A stretch of DNA of 64,000 nt from contig NZ_LNQV01000020.1 in NCBI RefSeq assembly GCF_001515305.1, positions 1 to 64,000 of the forward strand. Reading direction: 5' to 3'. Positions 56,802 through 64,000 of this stretch are shown one piece after another. The notes beneath the pieces are model-generated. The model was not told the DNA's origin and made no database searches. It saw only the letters and a list, made by a program, of their open reading frames with translations. A program made the position numbers and the translations under genes. Positions within the stretch are counted from its first letter, which is position 1. Each line of letters begins with the position of its first letter. The stretch is from Aquitalea pelogenes. GTDB lineage: Bacteria > Pseudomonadota > Gammaproteobacteria > Burkholderiales > Chromobacteriaceae.

Positions 56802-58312
56802 GCCAGCGTGTGCTGGTGACAGTGGCGGTGATGGCGGCCACGGTGATGCAGGTGCTGGACACCACCATCGTCAACGTGGCGCTGCCACAAATGCAGGGCG
56901 AACTGGGGGCAACGTCAGACCAGATCAGCTGGGTGCTGACCAGCTATCTGGTGGCCAGCGCCATCTGCATGCCGCTGACCGGTTATCTGACTGACAAACT
57001 GGGGCGGCGACGCTATCTCTTGCTGTCCATCAGCGGCTTCGTGCTGGCCTCCATGCTGTGCGGCGTGGCGCTGAATCTGGGCCAGCTGGTGGTGTTCCGT
57101 CTGTTGCAAGGTGTGTTCGGCGCTGCGCTGGTGCCCTTGTCGCAGGCCATCATGGTGGACAACTACCCGCGCGAACAGCGTGGCAAGGCCATGGCCATCT
57201 GGGGCATGGGGGTGATGGTGGGGCCGATTGCCGGGCCCACGCTAGGCGGCTGGCTGACCGATATGTTCGATTGGCGCTGGACCTTCTTCATCAACCTGCC
57301 GGTCGGGCTGTTGTCCTTGCTGCTGGCGCGCCAGGTGCCGGATACGCCCAAGCGCGAGCGCGACATCGACTGGCTGGGCCTGTTGCTGATTTCGCTGGCT
57401 ATCGGTGGCATCCAGTATGTGCTGGACCGGGGGAATGGCGACGACTGGTTTTCCAGTACCGGCATCGTGGTGGCCGGCGTGCTGGCGGTGCTGGGCGCGG
57501 TGGGTTTCATCTGGCGCGGCTTGTCCGGCAGCGCCCATCCCTTGTTCGACCTGCACATGTTCCAGGACCGCAATTTCGTGGCCGCCAGTATTGTCATTGC
57601 CGCGCTGGGCCTGTCCATGTACGGGGCCATGGTGATTCAGCCCATCATGCTGGAAGGGCTGTTTCACTACCCCACGCTGGATACCGGCCTGATCATGGCA
57701 CCGCGCGGCATTGCCAGCCTGGTGAGCATGATGATTGTGGGCAAGCTGATTGGCCGGGTGGATTCGCGTTACCTGATTGGCAGTGGCTTGCTGATTGGTG
57801 CTTGCGGCACCTGGGTGTGTACCCATTACAACCTGGATACCAGTCCATTCTGGTTTGCCTGGCCGGTGCTGTTGCAGGGTTTCGGGCTGGGCATGATTTA
57901 TGTGCCGTTGTCGGCCATGGCCATGTCCACTTTGCCTGCACGGCTGTCGGCCGAGGCCGCCGGGCTGTTCAGCCTGTTGCGCACCATGGGTTCCTCGGTG
58001 GGGATTGCCATTGTCAGTACCGCCTATTCGCGCGGCGAGCAGTCAGCCTGGAATGCCTTGAGCGGTTTTTTCAGTGCCGACAATCCCTGGTTGCAGGACT
58101 ATCTGGCGCGCATGGGCAAGACGGTGGTGGATGGCACTACCGCAACCCAGCTGGCGGCAGAGTTGCAACGCCAGGCGCTGATGGTGTCCATCGTCGATGT
58201 GTACTGGCTGATTACCTACAGCTTTCTGGCCATGTTGCCCTTGCTGTTGTTGCTCCGGCCGCGCAAGGCTGCTGCGGATGCACCTGCGGTGGAAGTGGTG
58301 ATGCACGAATAG
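56798..58312 (+). CDS. EmrB/QacA-type (DHA2) drug efflux transporter
   Basis: This is a 14-segment major facilitator proton antiporter of 504 aa. Motif D1 is MQVLDTTIVNVALP, motif A is GYLTDKLGRRRYLL, and motif C is MGVMVGPIAGPTLGGWLTD. It begins with TTG at 56798, which has AGGAG eight bases upstream and forms TTGA with the marR stop; a GTG at 56810 is the alternative. No membrane-fusion (EmrA) gene is adjacent, though such a partner is usual for EmrB. The substrates are unknown. Confidence 0.9.
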   Translation: MSQRVLVTVAVMAATVMQVLDTTIVNVALPQMQGELGATSDQISWVLTSYLVASAICMPLTGYLTDKLGRRRYLLLSISGFVLASMLCGVALNLGQLVVFRLLQGVFGAALVPLSQAIMVDNYPREQRGKAMAIWGMGVMVGPIAGPTLGGWLTDMFDWRWTFFINLPVGLLSLLLARQVPDTPKRERDIDWLGLLLISLAIGGIQYVLDRGNGDDWFSSTGIVVAGVLAVLGAVGFIWRGLSGSAHPLFDLHMFQDRNFVAASIVIAALGLSMYGAMVIQPIMLEGLFHYPTLDTGLIMAPRGIASLVSMMIVGKLIGRVDSRYLIGSGLLIGACGTWVCTHYNLDTSPFWFAWPVLLQGFGLGMIYVPLSAMAMSTLPARLSAEAAGLFSLLRTMGSSVGIAIVSTAYSRGEQSAWNALSGFFSADNPWLQDYLARMGKTVVDGTTATQLAAELQRQALMVSIVDVYWLITYSFLAMLPLLLLLRPRKAAADAPAVEVVMHE

Positions 58313-58330
58313 CCGTCAGCGAGCGGCAAA

Positions 58331-58362
58331 TAAAAAAACGGCAACCCACGGGTTGCGTTTTT
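58331..58362. terminator. Bidirectional terminator between emrB and suhB
   Basis: GCAACC (58341-58346) and GGTTGC (58351-58356) flank CACG, with A-rich sequence on the left and GTTTTT on the right. Confidence 0.85.
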
Positions 58363-58384
58363 GCTGCCTGCACCGAGGCAATGA

Positions 58385-59176
58385 TTACTTGTTCAGGTGC
58401 GGCGCGATGGTCGCCAGCAGCTGGGCCAGCACCTTGGGGTTGGCGGCCACGATGTCGCCGGATTCCATCCATTCCTGTTCGCCGCTCAGGTCGGTGACGA
58501 TGCCACCGGCTTCCTGCACGATCAGGCTGCCCGCAGCGATGTCCCACGGCTTCAGGTTCATTTCCCAGAAACCGTCCACGCGGCCACAGGCCACATTGCA
58601 CAGGTCGAGCGAGGCAGCGCCTTCGCGACGTACGCCGGCAGTCTTGCCCAGCACGTCCTTGAGCATGCCCAGGTACTGGTCGATATAGCTTTGGTCGGAT
58701 ACCGGGAAACCGGTGGCGATCACGCATTCATTCATCATGAAGCGCTTGGAAACACGGATGCGGCGGTCGTTGAGGAAAGCGCCAACACCACGCGAGGCGG
58801 TAAACAGATCGTTACGGCTAGGGTCGTACACCACGGCCTGCTGCACCTGGCCCTTGTGCGCCAGTGCGATGGAGATGGCGTATTGCTGATGGCCATGCAG
58901 GAAGTTGGTGGTGCCGTCGATGGGGTCGATGATCCACTCGTATTCGGAGGAGCCCACGCCTTTGGCGCCGGACTCTTCTGCTAGAATGGCGTGCTTGGGA
59001 TACGCCTCGAGAATCATGTCCACGATGGCCTGTTCGGCAGCGCGGTCCACGTCGGTCACAAAGTCATTGTGCTTTTTCTTCTCTACACGAATGGTATCGA
59101 GGTTAAGCGACGCACGCTGGATTACACTGCCAGCACGGCGGGCGGCTTTAACCGCGATATTGAGCATCGGATGCAT
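58385..59176 (-). CDS. suhB: Inositol-1-monophosphatase SuhB
   Basis: SuhB is a Mg-dependent inositol monophosphatase that in E. coli also joins the rRNA antitermination complex. It is 263 aa. The metal-site motifs are WIIDPIDGTTNFLHG (about 81-95) and WDIAAGSLIVQEAGG (about 211-225), with the Glu in AILAEESG. It stands alone on the minus strand and is divergent from trmJ. The 5' gap contains two hairpins. Confidence 0.96.
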   Translation of the reverse strand: MHPMLNIAVKAARRAGSVIQRASLNLDTIRVEKKKHNDFVTDVDRAAEQAIVDMILEAYPKHAILAEESGAKGVGSSEYEWIIDPIDGTTNFLHGHQQYAISIALAHKGQVQQAVVYDPSRNDLFTASRGVGAFLNDRRIRVSKRFMMNECVIATGFPVSDQSYIDQYLGMLKDVLGKTAGVRREGAASLDLCNVACGRVDGFWEMNLKPWDIAAGSLIVQEAGGIVTDLSGEQEWMESGDIVAANPKVLAQLLATIAPHLNK

Positions 59177-59198
59177 TGACGGCCTCTAGAACGGATAG

Positions 59199-59228
59199 CA
59201 GATGTCAGCCAACATGGCTCGACATCTG
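59199..59228. repeat. Long hairpin in the suhB-trmJ gap
   Basis: CAGATGTC (59199-59206) pairs with GACATCTG (59221-59228), and within it AGCC pairs with GGCT. One bulged C and the loop AACAT are the only unpaired bases: a 12-bp near-perfect stem, 22 bp upstream of the suhB start. It could form in either transcript or be a protein site. Confidence 0.6.
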
Positions 59229-59255
59229 ACAGTAACAATCTGGGTTAAGGAACAA

Positions 59256-59285
59256 AAAAAGCCGGCGCGAGCGCGCGGGCTTTTT
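59256..59285. terminator. Terminator-like hairpin between divergent suhB and trmJ
   Basis: AAAAAGCC (59256-59263) pairs with GGCTTTTT (59278-59285), and GCGC pairs with GCGC inside, with one G-G mismatch and loop GAGC. T-runs exist on both strands. It lies 32 bp before the trmJ start. Confidence 0.75.
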
Positions 59286-59317
59286 GATATGCCCGCCATT
59301 TTAATGTGAAACTGCTG

Positions 59318-60082
59318 ATGAATAAACCCCAAGTACCTGATTTTCTGAAAAACATTCGCATCGTGTTGGCTCGGCCCAACCATCCGGGCAATATCGGTTC
59401 GGCCGCACGGGCGATGAAAACCATGGGGCTGACCCGCCTGTATCTGGTTGAACCCAAAGTGTTTCCCAGCGATGAAGCCAATGCCCTGGCCTCCGGTGCC
59501 GTGGATGTGCTGGAGAGCGCCACCGTGGTGGCGAGCCTCAGTGAGGCGCTCAGCGACGTCACCGTGGCCTGCGCGCTGACCAGCCGCCGCCGCGAACTCA
59601 CCACGCCGCTGTCCACTCCGCGCGAAACCACGCCGGAACTGGTGGCGCGCGCGCGTGATGGCGAACAGGTGGCGCTGGTGTTCGGCAATGAAACCTTCGG
59701 CCTGTCGATTGAAGAAGTGGAGCAGTGCAACCGGCTGGTTACCATTCCGGGTAACCCGGATTACTTCTCGCTCAACCTGGCCATGGCGGTGCAGGTGATG
59801 ACTTACGAGCTGTTCAGCCATACTGGCGTTGACGTGGAATACCTGCGTCCGGAAAGCGAAACCGCCAGCCTGGGCGAGGTGGAAGGCTTCTGCCAGCATC
59901 TGGACCAGACCATGGATGCCATCGGCTACTACCGCCGCCGTAACAGCGAGCGACTGATGCGCCGCATGCGCGCGCTGTTCAACCGTTCCGGCATGCTGCG
60001 CGACGAGGTGGACATCCTGCGTGGCCTGATGAAGCAGATCCAGCGCGTGGCAGACGGCCATGAGCACGGCGGCGAATCCTGA
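59318..60082 (+). CDS. trmJ: tRNA (cytidine/uridine-2'-O)-methyltransferase TrmJ
   Basis: TrmJ methylates the ribose at position 32 of the anticodon loop, using SAM. It is a SPOUT enzyme of 254 aa from ATG 59318 (an in-frame GTG at 59306 is possible). Motifs are VLARPNHPGNIGSAARAMKTMG at the N-terminus, then LVFGNETFGLSIEEVEQCNR and VTIPGNPDYFSLNLAMAVQVM in parts. A C-terminal helical extension carries YYRRRNSERLMRRMRALF. It overlaps the DUF1853 gene by 23 bp. The nearest upstream DNA holds a terminator hairpin. Confidence 0.94.
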   Translation: MNKPQVPDFLKNIRIVLARPNHPGNIGSAARAMKTMGLTRLYLVEPKVFPSDEANALASGAVDVLESATVVASLSEALSDVTVACALTSRRRELTTPLSTPRETTPELVARARDGEQVALVFGNETFGLSIEEVEQCNRLVTIPGNPDYFSLNLAMAVQVMTYELFSHTGVDVEYLRPESETASLGEVEGFCQHLDQTMDAIGYYRRRNSERLMRRMRALFNRSGMLRDEVDILRGLMKQIQRVADGHEHGGES

Positions 60083-60991
60083 TCGCGGTTTTTATCTGCC
60101 TTACACGCAGCCTGCGCTGCGTGATCTGGCTTTCCTGCTGACCGCACCTGCCCCCTGGGATAGCGGCTGCAATCTTTCGCCACAAGGCCTGCTGGGCCCG
60201 GATGGCCCGGCCTTGCTGGCCGCGCTGGAGCAAGACCCGGCACCGCTCTATGCCTGGCTGGCTGACCAGCCCTGTCGCCGTCTGGGCCACTATGCCGAGC
60301 GCTTGCTGGCTTTCTGGTTTCACCTCGCGCCCCATATCGAACTGGTGGCCGCCAATCTGCCGCTACGGGATGCCAGCGGCCGCACCATCGGCGAATTTGA
60401 TTTCCTGATCCGGCTGGATGGCGAACACTGCACGTGGAAACCGCCAGCAAATTCTATCTGCAACTGGGCGAGGGGCCGGACAGTCTGGTAGGCCCCAGCC
60501 TGCGCGATGCCTGGCTGCTGAAGGCGGGTAAATTGCAGGCGCAGTTGCAGCTGTCCCGCCACCCCCTGGCCCGGCGCGTATTGCCGCCAGAGTTTGTGGC
60601 CTGCGCCAGTCAGGCCCGGCTGGCCGGCTGGTTTTTCTATTCCCGGCCGTCCCGCCCCATGCCGCCACTGGCTGCGGATCAGCTGCAAGGCTGGTTCAGC
60701 CCGCTATTGCACCCCTGGCCCAGTAGCAGCCCGGCATCACGCTGGATGTGGTTGCCACGCTTGAGCTGGCTGGCTCCGGCCCGTGTGGCTGAAGCCGAAG
60801 TGCGTGAACAGCACAGCCTGCGCCAGGAGTTGCGCCAGGCCGTGGTGCCGCAACTGGTGGCAGAGTTGCTGCCGCTGGGCGATGGCTACTGGGAGGAGGT
60901 GGCGCGCGGTTTCGTGGTGCCGCCAGGCTGGCCCGAAGCAACGCGTCTGCAGGCATTGATGGCCACGCTGCCAGGGAGTCCCGCCGCATGA
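60060..60991 (+). pseudogene. DUF1853 family protein, one frameshift
   Basis: Two overlapping frames, 60060-60491 and 60434-60991, form one DUF1853 gene. The first contains GRTIGEFDFLIRLDGEH and the second ETASKFYLQLGEGPDSLVGPS, which join in intact homologues. One base is missing near 60430: CACTGCACGTGG where CACTGGCACGTGG is expected (His-Trp-His-Val). With it restored the protein is about 310 aa. Function is unknown; the GEFD / ETASKFYL motifs look nuclease-like, but this is speculation. Either the gene is newly broken or a G was lost in sequencing. It overlaps trmJ and the flavodoxin gene (ATGA). Confidence 0.85.
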
Positions 60992-61446
60992 AGCGCTTGC
61001 TGTTGTTGTATGCCAGCCAGACCGGCCGCACCTTGCAGCTGGTTGATGCCGTGCGCGCCAGCGTAGCGCAGCTGGCCGATGACCTGCAGTTCAACTGCCT
61101 GCCCGCCGAGCAGGCCACACTGGATGATTTGCTGACAACAGACGGCATCGTGCTGGCAACGCCGGAGAATTTTGGCTATATGGCGGGCAAGATGAAGGAT
61201 TTCTTTGACCGCACCTTCTACCCCGCACAGGGCCGCACCGAAGGGCTGGCCTGCCTCTTGCTGGTGTCCGCCGGTAACGATGGCATGGGGGCTGTGCACG
61301 CCATGCGGCGCATCATCGCCGGCTATGGCTGGCACGAAGTGCTGCCCGCCGTGGTGGTACGCGGCGAGCCGGACGCCGCGCAACTGGCTGAAGTGGCGGA
61401 ACGGGCCGAGCAACTGGTGGCCGGCATGCTGATCGGGCGCTGGTAA
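60988..61446 (+). CDS. Flavodoxin-family protein
   Basis: This is a 152-aa FMN-binding fold. The phosphate-binding loop is YASQTGRTLQLV at the N-terminus, then ATPENFGYMAGKMKDFFDRTFY, typical of NADPH-dependent FMN reductase/WrbA-like proteins, and LVSAGNDGMGAVHAMRRII. The activity and partner are unknown. The start overlaps the preceding gene (ATGA), so trmJ, the DUF1853 gene and this gene are one operon. It converges with fnr. Confidence 0.85.
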   Translation: MKRLLLLYASQTGRTLQLVDAVRASVAQLADDLQFNCLPAEQATLDDLLTTDGIVLATPENFGYMAGKMKDFFDRTFYPAQGRTEGLACLLLVSAGNDGMGAVHAMRRIIAGYGWHEVLPAVVVRGEPDAAQLAEVAERAEQLVAGMLIGRW

Positions 61447-61510
61447 TACCTTGCCCGGAAGAGTTAGTGCTTGCGGAGAATGGCGCGCCTGCCCGGATGG
61501 GCGGAAGATG

Positions 61511-61544
61511 CAAAAAGAGCGGTAAGGCGCATTGCGCCCACCGC
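61511..61544 (-). terminator. fnr terminator
   Basis: GCGGT (61519-61523) pairs with ACCGC (61540-61544), and GGCGC pairs with GCGCC inside, loop ATT. On the minus strand CTCTTTTTGC follows. Confidence 0.8.
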
Positions 61545-61572
61545 CCGGATGGCTGTTACCGTGCCTGTCGGC

Positions 61573-62319
61573 TTATACGCCGTTGGCGTGGGTACAACCG
61601 GAGATCAGGTCCTTGAGTGCATCGGCCTTGATCAGCTGGATGTGCTTGTGGTCCACGCTCAGCCAGCCTTGCTGCTGGAACTTGGACAGCGTACGGCTGA
61701 CGGTTTCCAGTTTCAGGCCGAGGAAGCTGCCGATTTCCTCGCGGCTCATGCGCAGGATGAAATCGTTGGCGGCAAAACCGCGGGTGGACAGACGCTGTGA
61801 CAGGTTCAGCAGGAAGGCAGCCAGACGTTCTTCTGCCTTCATGTTGCCCAGAAGCAGCATGACGTTCTGGTCACGCACGATTTCGCGGCTCATCAGCCGG
61901 AAAAAGTGGTGTTGCAGGCTGGGAATGTCGCGCCCCAGGCTTTCCATGCGGTTGAAGGGCAGTTCGCAGACTTCGCTGTCTTCCAGGGCAATGGCGTCGC
62001 AGCCATGCACATTGGACGAGATGCCATCCAGGCCCATGAGTTCGCCGGACATCAGAAAGCCGGTGACTTGTTCACGACCATCCTGGCTTGCCACGCTGGT
62101 CTTGAAGAAACCGGTGCGCACGGCAAACAGCGACTTGAAGGCTTCGCCACTGCGGAACAGGTATTCACCGCGCTTGAGGCGGCGGCTCTGACGGATCACT
62201 GCATCCAGCTGCGTCATTTCGTCGCGGTTCAGCCCGATGGGCAGGCAGAGTTCGCGCAGACTGCAGTTGGAGCAGGACACCTTCAGTGCGTGCAGAGTGT
62301 GTTGGTGTTGGTCTGACAT
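61573..62319 (-). CDS. fnr: Oxygen-sensing transcriptional regulator FNR/ANR
   Basis: This CRP/FNR-family regulator is active as a [4Fe-4S] dimer without oxygen. It is 248 aa from ATG 62319. Three cluster cysteines are in CSNCSLRELC (16, 19, 25) and the fourth is in SEVCELPF (118), matching E. coli FNR. A cAMP-like beta-barrel is followed by a helix-turn-helix (MSREEIGSFLGLKLETVSRTLSKFQ in parts), whose E--SR recognises TTGAT half-sites. It is divergent from hemN, with an FNR-type dyad between. A candidate target is at the cioAB promoter. Confidence 0.96.
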   Translation of the reverse strand: MSDQHQHTLHALKVSCSNCSLRELCLPIGLNRDEMTQLDAVIRQSRRLKRGEYLFRSGEAFKSLFAVRTGFFKTSVASQDGREQVTGFLMSGELMGLDGISSNVHGCDAIALEDSEVCELPFNRMESLGRDIPSLQHHFFRLMSREIVRDQNVMLLLGNMKAEERLAAFLLNLSQRLSTRGFAANDFILRMSREEIGSFLGLKLETVSRTLSKFQQQGWLSVDHKHIQLIKADALKDLISGCTHANGV

Positions 62320-62349
62320 CGCGTGTTTTGTACAACCCTGTAAAGAAGC

Positions 62350-62363
62350 TTGACCCTTGTCAA
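62350..62363. promoter_or_regulatory. CRP/FNR-type dyad TTGAC-CCTT-GTCAA
   Basis: This perfect 14-bp dyad has FNR spacing but C/G where the FNR consensus has T/A at the inner position. It is 31 bp from the fnr start and 69 bp from the hemN start, and may allow autoregulation of fnr and control of hemN. Confidence 0.5.
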
Positions 62364-62431
62364 AGCGGAATTCGCACGTTTTCCGCAAATTTACCAGTCC
62401 ACCTGACGTTTGACTATCAATACCCGACGAC

Positions 62432-63838
62432 ATGCACACCACCCATCCGTTTTCGCCTACCCACTGTGAGTTCGACCGAGCATTGATCGAACGTCTTGAT
62501 GGTTCCGGCCCAAGATACACTTCTTACCCCACCGCCGACCGGTTTACCCCGGCATTCGGTGAGAAGGACTATAAACACTGGCTGAAGCAACGCCACCTGG
62601 GCATGCATCAGAACGCCATCTCATTGTACGTACACATACCGTTCTGTAACACGGTTTGTTATTACTGCGGCTGTAACAAGATCATCACCAAGGACAAGAG
62701 CCGTGCCGACCGCTACCTCGATTACCTGGAAAAGGAAATCAAGCTGGTTGCCGCCTCGCTTGGCTGCCGGGAAAAGCTGATCCAGCTGCACTTTGGCGGC
62801 GGTACGCCAACCTTCCTCTCCGACGAGCAGCTGGACCGCCTGATGACCATGTTGCGTGCCCACTTCGAATTTTTGCCGGAGGGAGAATATTCCATCGAGA
62901 TCGACCCGCGCAAGGTGGGTCGTGAAACCGTGCATCACCTGGCGCGACTGGGCTTCAACCGCATGAGCGTGGGCATCCAGGACTTCGACCCGCAGGTGCA
63001 AGCCGCGGTGAACCGGGTGCAAAGCGAGGAAGAAACGCTGGAGGTGATCGAGGCTGCGCGCGAAGCCGGTTTCAAGTCGGTCAGTGTGGATCTGATCTAC
63101 GGCCTGCCGCTACAAACCCGCGAGTCGCTCAAACGCACGCTGGACAAGGTGATTGCCATTGGCCCGGACCGCCTGGCGCTGTACAACTATGCCCATTTGC
63201 CCACCGTGTTCATGCCGCAACGGCGCATCAACGAGGCTGACCTGCCAGCCGCCAGCACCAAGCTGGACATCCTGCAGGACGCGGTAAAGAGCCTGGCGGA
63301 TGCAGGCTATGTATTCATTGGCATGGACCACTTTGCCAAGCCGGAGGATGACCTGGCCATTGCCTTGCGCCAGGCCCGCCTGCAGCGCAATTTCCAGGGC
63401 TATTCCACTCATGCCGACTGCGACATGATCGGCCTTGGCGTGTCGTCCATCGGCAAGGTTGGCCCCTGTTACAGCCAGAACGAGAAGGACCTGGACAGCT
63501 ATTACGCCGCGCTGGACGAAGGTCGGCTGCCGGTAATGCGCGGCATGGTGCTGGATCAGGACGACATCCTGCGTCGCGGCATCATCCAGGCGCTGATGTG
63601 TCGCTTCTCCCTGTCGGTGGAAGCCATCGAGCAGGTGCACGGCATCAATTTCGCCGAGTATTTTGCTGCCGAGCTGCCAGCCATCCGCGAGTACCACAAG
63701 CTGGGCCTGCTGACCTTTGACGGCGATTTCCTGATGGTGGAGCCCAAAGGGCGCTTCCTGATCCGCAATATCGCCATGCTGTTCGACCGCCATTTGCGTG
63801 AACGGGAAACCAAGGCACGTTATTCCAAGACCATCTGA
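62432..63838 (+). CDS. hemN: Oxygen-independent coproporphyrinogen III dehydrogenase HemN
   Basis: HemN is a radical-SAM enzyme that decarboxylates coproporphyrinogen III to protoporphyrinogen IX without oxygen, for haem synthesis. It is 468 aa. The cluster motif is CNTVCYYCGC (Cys 72, 76, 79), preceded by the family HIPFC context; RYTSYPTADRFTPAF is the N-terminal coproporphyrinogen trip-wire region, and FGGGTPTFLS follows. ATG 62432 has a weak Shine-Dalgarno. It faces fnr, a typical FNR target. A duplicated terminator follows. Confidence 0.97.
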   Translation: MHTTHPFSPTHCEFDRALIERLDGSGPRYTSYPTADRFTPAFGEKDYKHWLKQRHLGMHQNAISLYVHIPFCNTVCYYCGCNKIITKDKSRADRYLDYLEKEIKLVAASLGCREKLIQLHFGGGTPTFLSDEQLDRLMTMLRAHFEFLPEGEYSIEIDPRKVGRETVHHLARLGFNRMSVGIQDFDPQVQAAVNRVQSEEETLEVIEAAREAGFKSVSVDLIYGLPLQTRESLKRTLDKVIAIGPDRLALYNYAHLPTVFMPQRRINEADLPAASTKLDILQDAVKSLADAGYVFIGMDHFAKPEDDLAIALRQARLQRNFQGYSTHADCDMIGLGVSSIGKVGPCYSQNEKDLDSYYAALDEGRLPVMRGMVLDQDDILRRGIIQALMCRFSLSVEAIEQVHGINFAEYFAAELPAIREYHKLGLLTFDGDFLMVEPKGRFLIRNIAMLFDRHLRERETKARYSKTI

Positions 63839-63856
63839 TGGTTTTGTTCAGACTGT

Positions 63857-63964
63857 TTAAAGGGTTATCCCCTAAAAAAGCAGCAAAAAAAGCCCGCATA
63901 TAGCGGGCTTTTAAAGGGTTATCCCCTAAAAAAGCAGCAAAAAAAGCCCGCATATAGCGGGCTT
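63857..63964 (+). repeat. 54-bp perfect tandem duplication with a terminator
   Basis: Two identical copies (63857-63910 and 63911-63964) follow hemN. Each contains AGGGTTATCCCCT, an A-run, and a terminator hairpin. The unit begins TTAAAGGGTTATCCCC and ends GCGGGCTT. No difference between the copies is visible. Confidence 0.95.
63888..63912 (+). terminator. hemN terminator, copy 1
   Basis: AAAAGCCCGC (63888-63897) and GCGGGCTTTT (63903-63912) form a perfect 10-bp stem around ATATA. Confidence 0.88.
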
Positions 63965-63966
63965 TT
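63942..63966 (+). terminator. hemN terminator, copy 2
   Basis: The same hairpin, 54 bp later (63942-63951 with 63957-63966), followed by TTC. Confidence 0.88.
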
Positions 63967-64000
63967 TCATTGAAAAAGTGATGGTTTTTTACAACACATC

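Noticed and set aside
57058-58497. 479-codon frame overlapping the EmrB-type transporter
   Set aside because: It is an out-of-frame shadow; the transporter frame has all motifs.
62410-62420. TTGACTATCAA before hemN as an FNR site
   Set aside because: The spacer is one base instead of four.

Overview
The window is a GC-rich, densely coded, purely chromosomal segment of a betaproteobacterium. The gene content and protein sequences (surE-pcm-nlpD-rpoS, RelA with a degenerate HD domain, E. coli-like deoCABD, FNR next to hemN, a cyanide-insensitive type bd oxidase, MdtH, AceK, two isocitrate dehydrogenases) point to the Neisseriales, most likely the Chromobacteriaceae (Chromobacterium, Aquitalea, Vogesella or relatives). 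The genus call is inference. I saw no phage, insertion sequence, CRISPR array, rRNA or tRNA.

Layout. 1-4.2 kb: an Arg-rich N-terminal gene fragment, mutY, relA and a Nudix hydrolase. 4.2-8.5 kb: the nucleoside-catabolic deoC-deoA-deoB-deoD operon behind a promoter with a palindromic operator. 8.5-9.9 kb: a candidate small RNA, then rplM-rpsI. 10.2-12.1 kb: a chemoreceptor gene broken by three single-base losses. 12.2-20.4 kb: argC, erpA, cheR, dadA, purT-globin, a thioesterase, folB, plsY and a histone-deacetylase-like gene. 20.4-24.3 kb: a MoxR / DUF58 / transglutaminase operon. 24.3-29 kb (minus strand): nadA and surE-pcm-nlpD-rpoS. 29.4-35.2 kb: a PatZ-like protein acetyltransferase, rpsP-rimM-trmD-rplS and xerD. 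35.2-40.6 kb: clpS-clpA, a cold-shock gene, mdtH and a LysR regulator. 40.6-47.3 kb: homodimeric icd, monomeric icd, rluE and aceK. 47.3-51 kb: a tandem pair of unrecognised paralogues, then mutS. 51.2-54.2 kb: a GbsR-type regulator with cioAB. 54.4-58.3 kb: ugpQ, a SemiSWEET transporter, a solute-binding protein and a marR-emrB efflux pair. 58.4-64 kb: suhB, trmJ, a frameshifted DUF1853 gene, a flavodoxin, fnr, hemN and a 54-bp tandem duplication carrying a terminator.

How it works together. Three themes recur. The first is carbon flow at isocitrate: two unrelated NADP-dependent dehydrogenases lie beside the kinase/phosphatase that controls one of them. The second is oxygen response: fnr, a dyad in the fnr-hemN gap, and an FNR/ANR-like box overlapping the cioAB promoter, an arrangement that suggests anaerobic repression of the oxidase. 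The third is starvation and stress: relA, rpoS, clpSA and surE/pcm. The most novel-looking items are the paralogous pair at 47.3-48.3 kb, the CU-rich sRNA candidate at 8.7 kb, and the two-hairpin element between suhB and trmJ.
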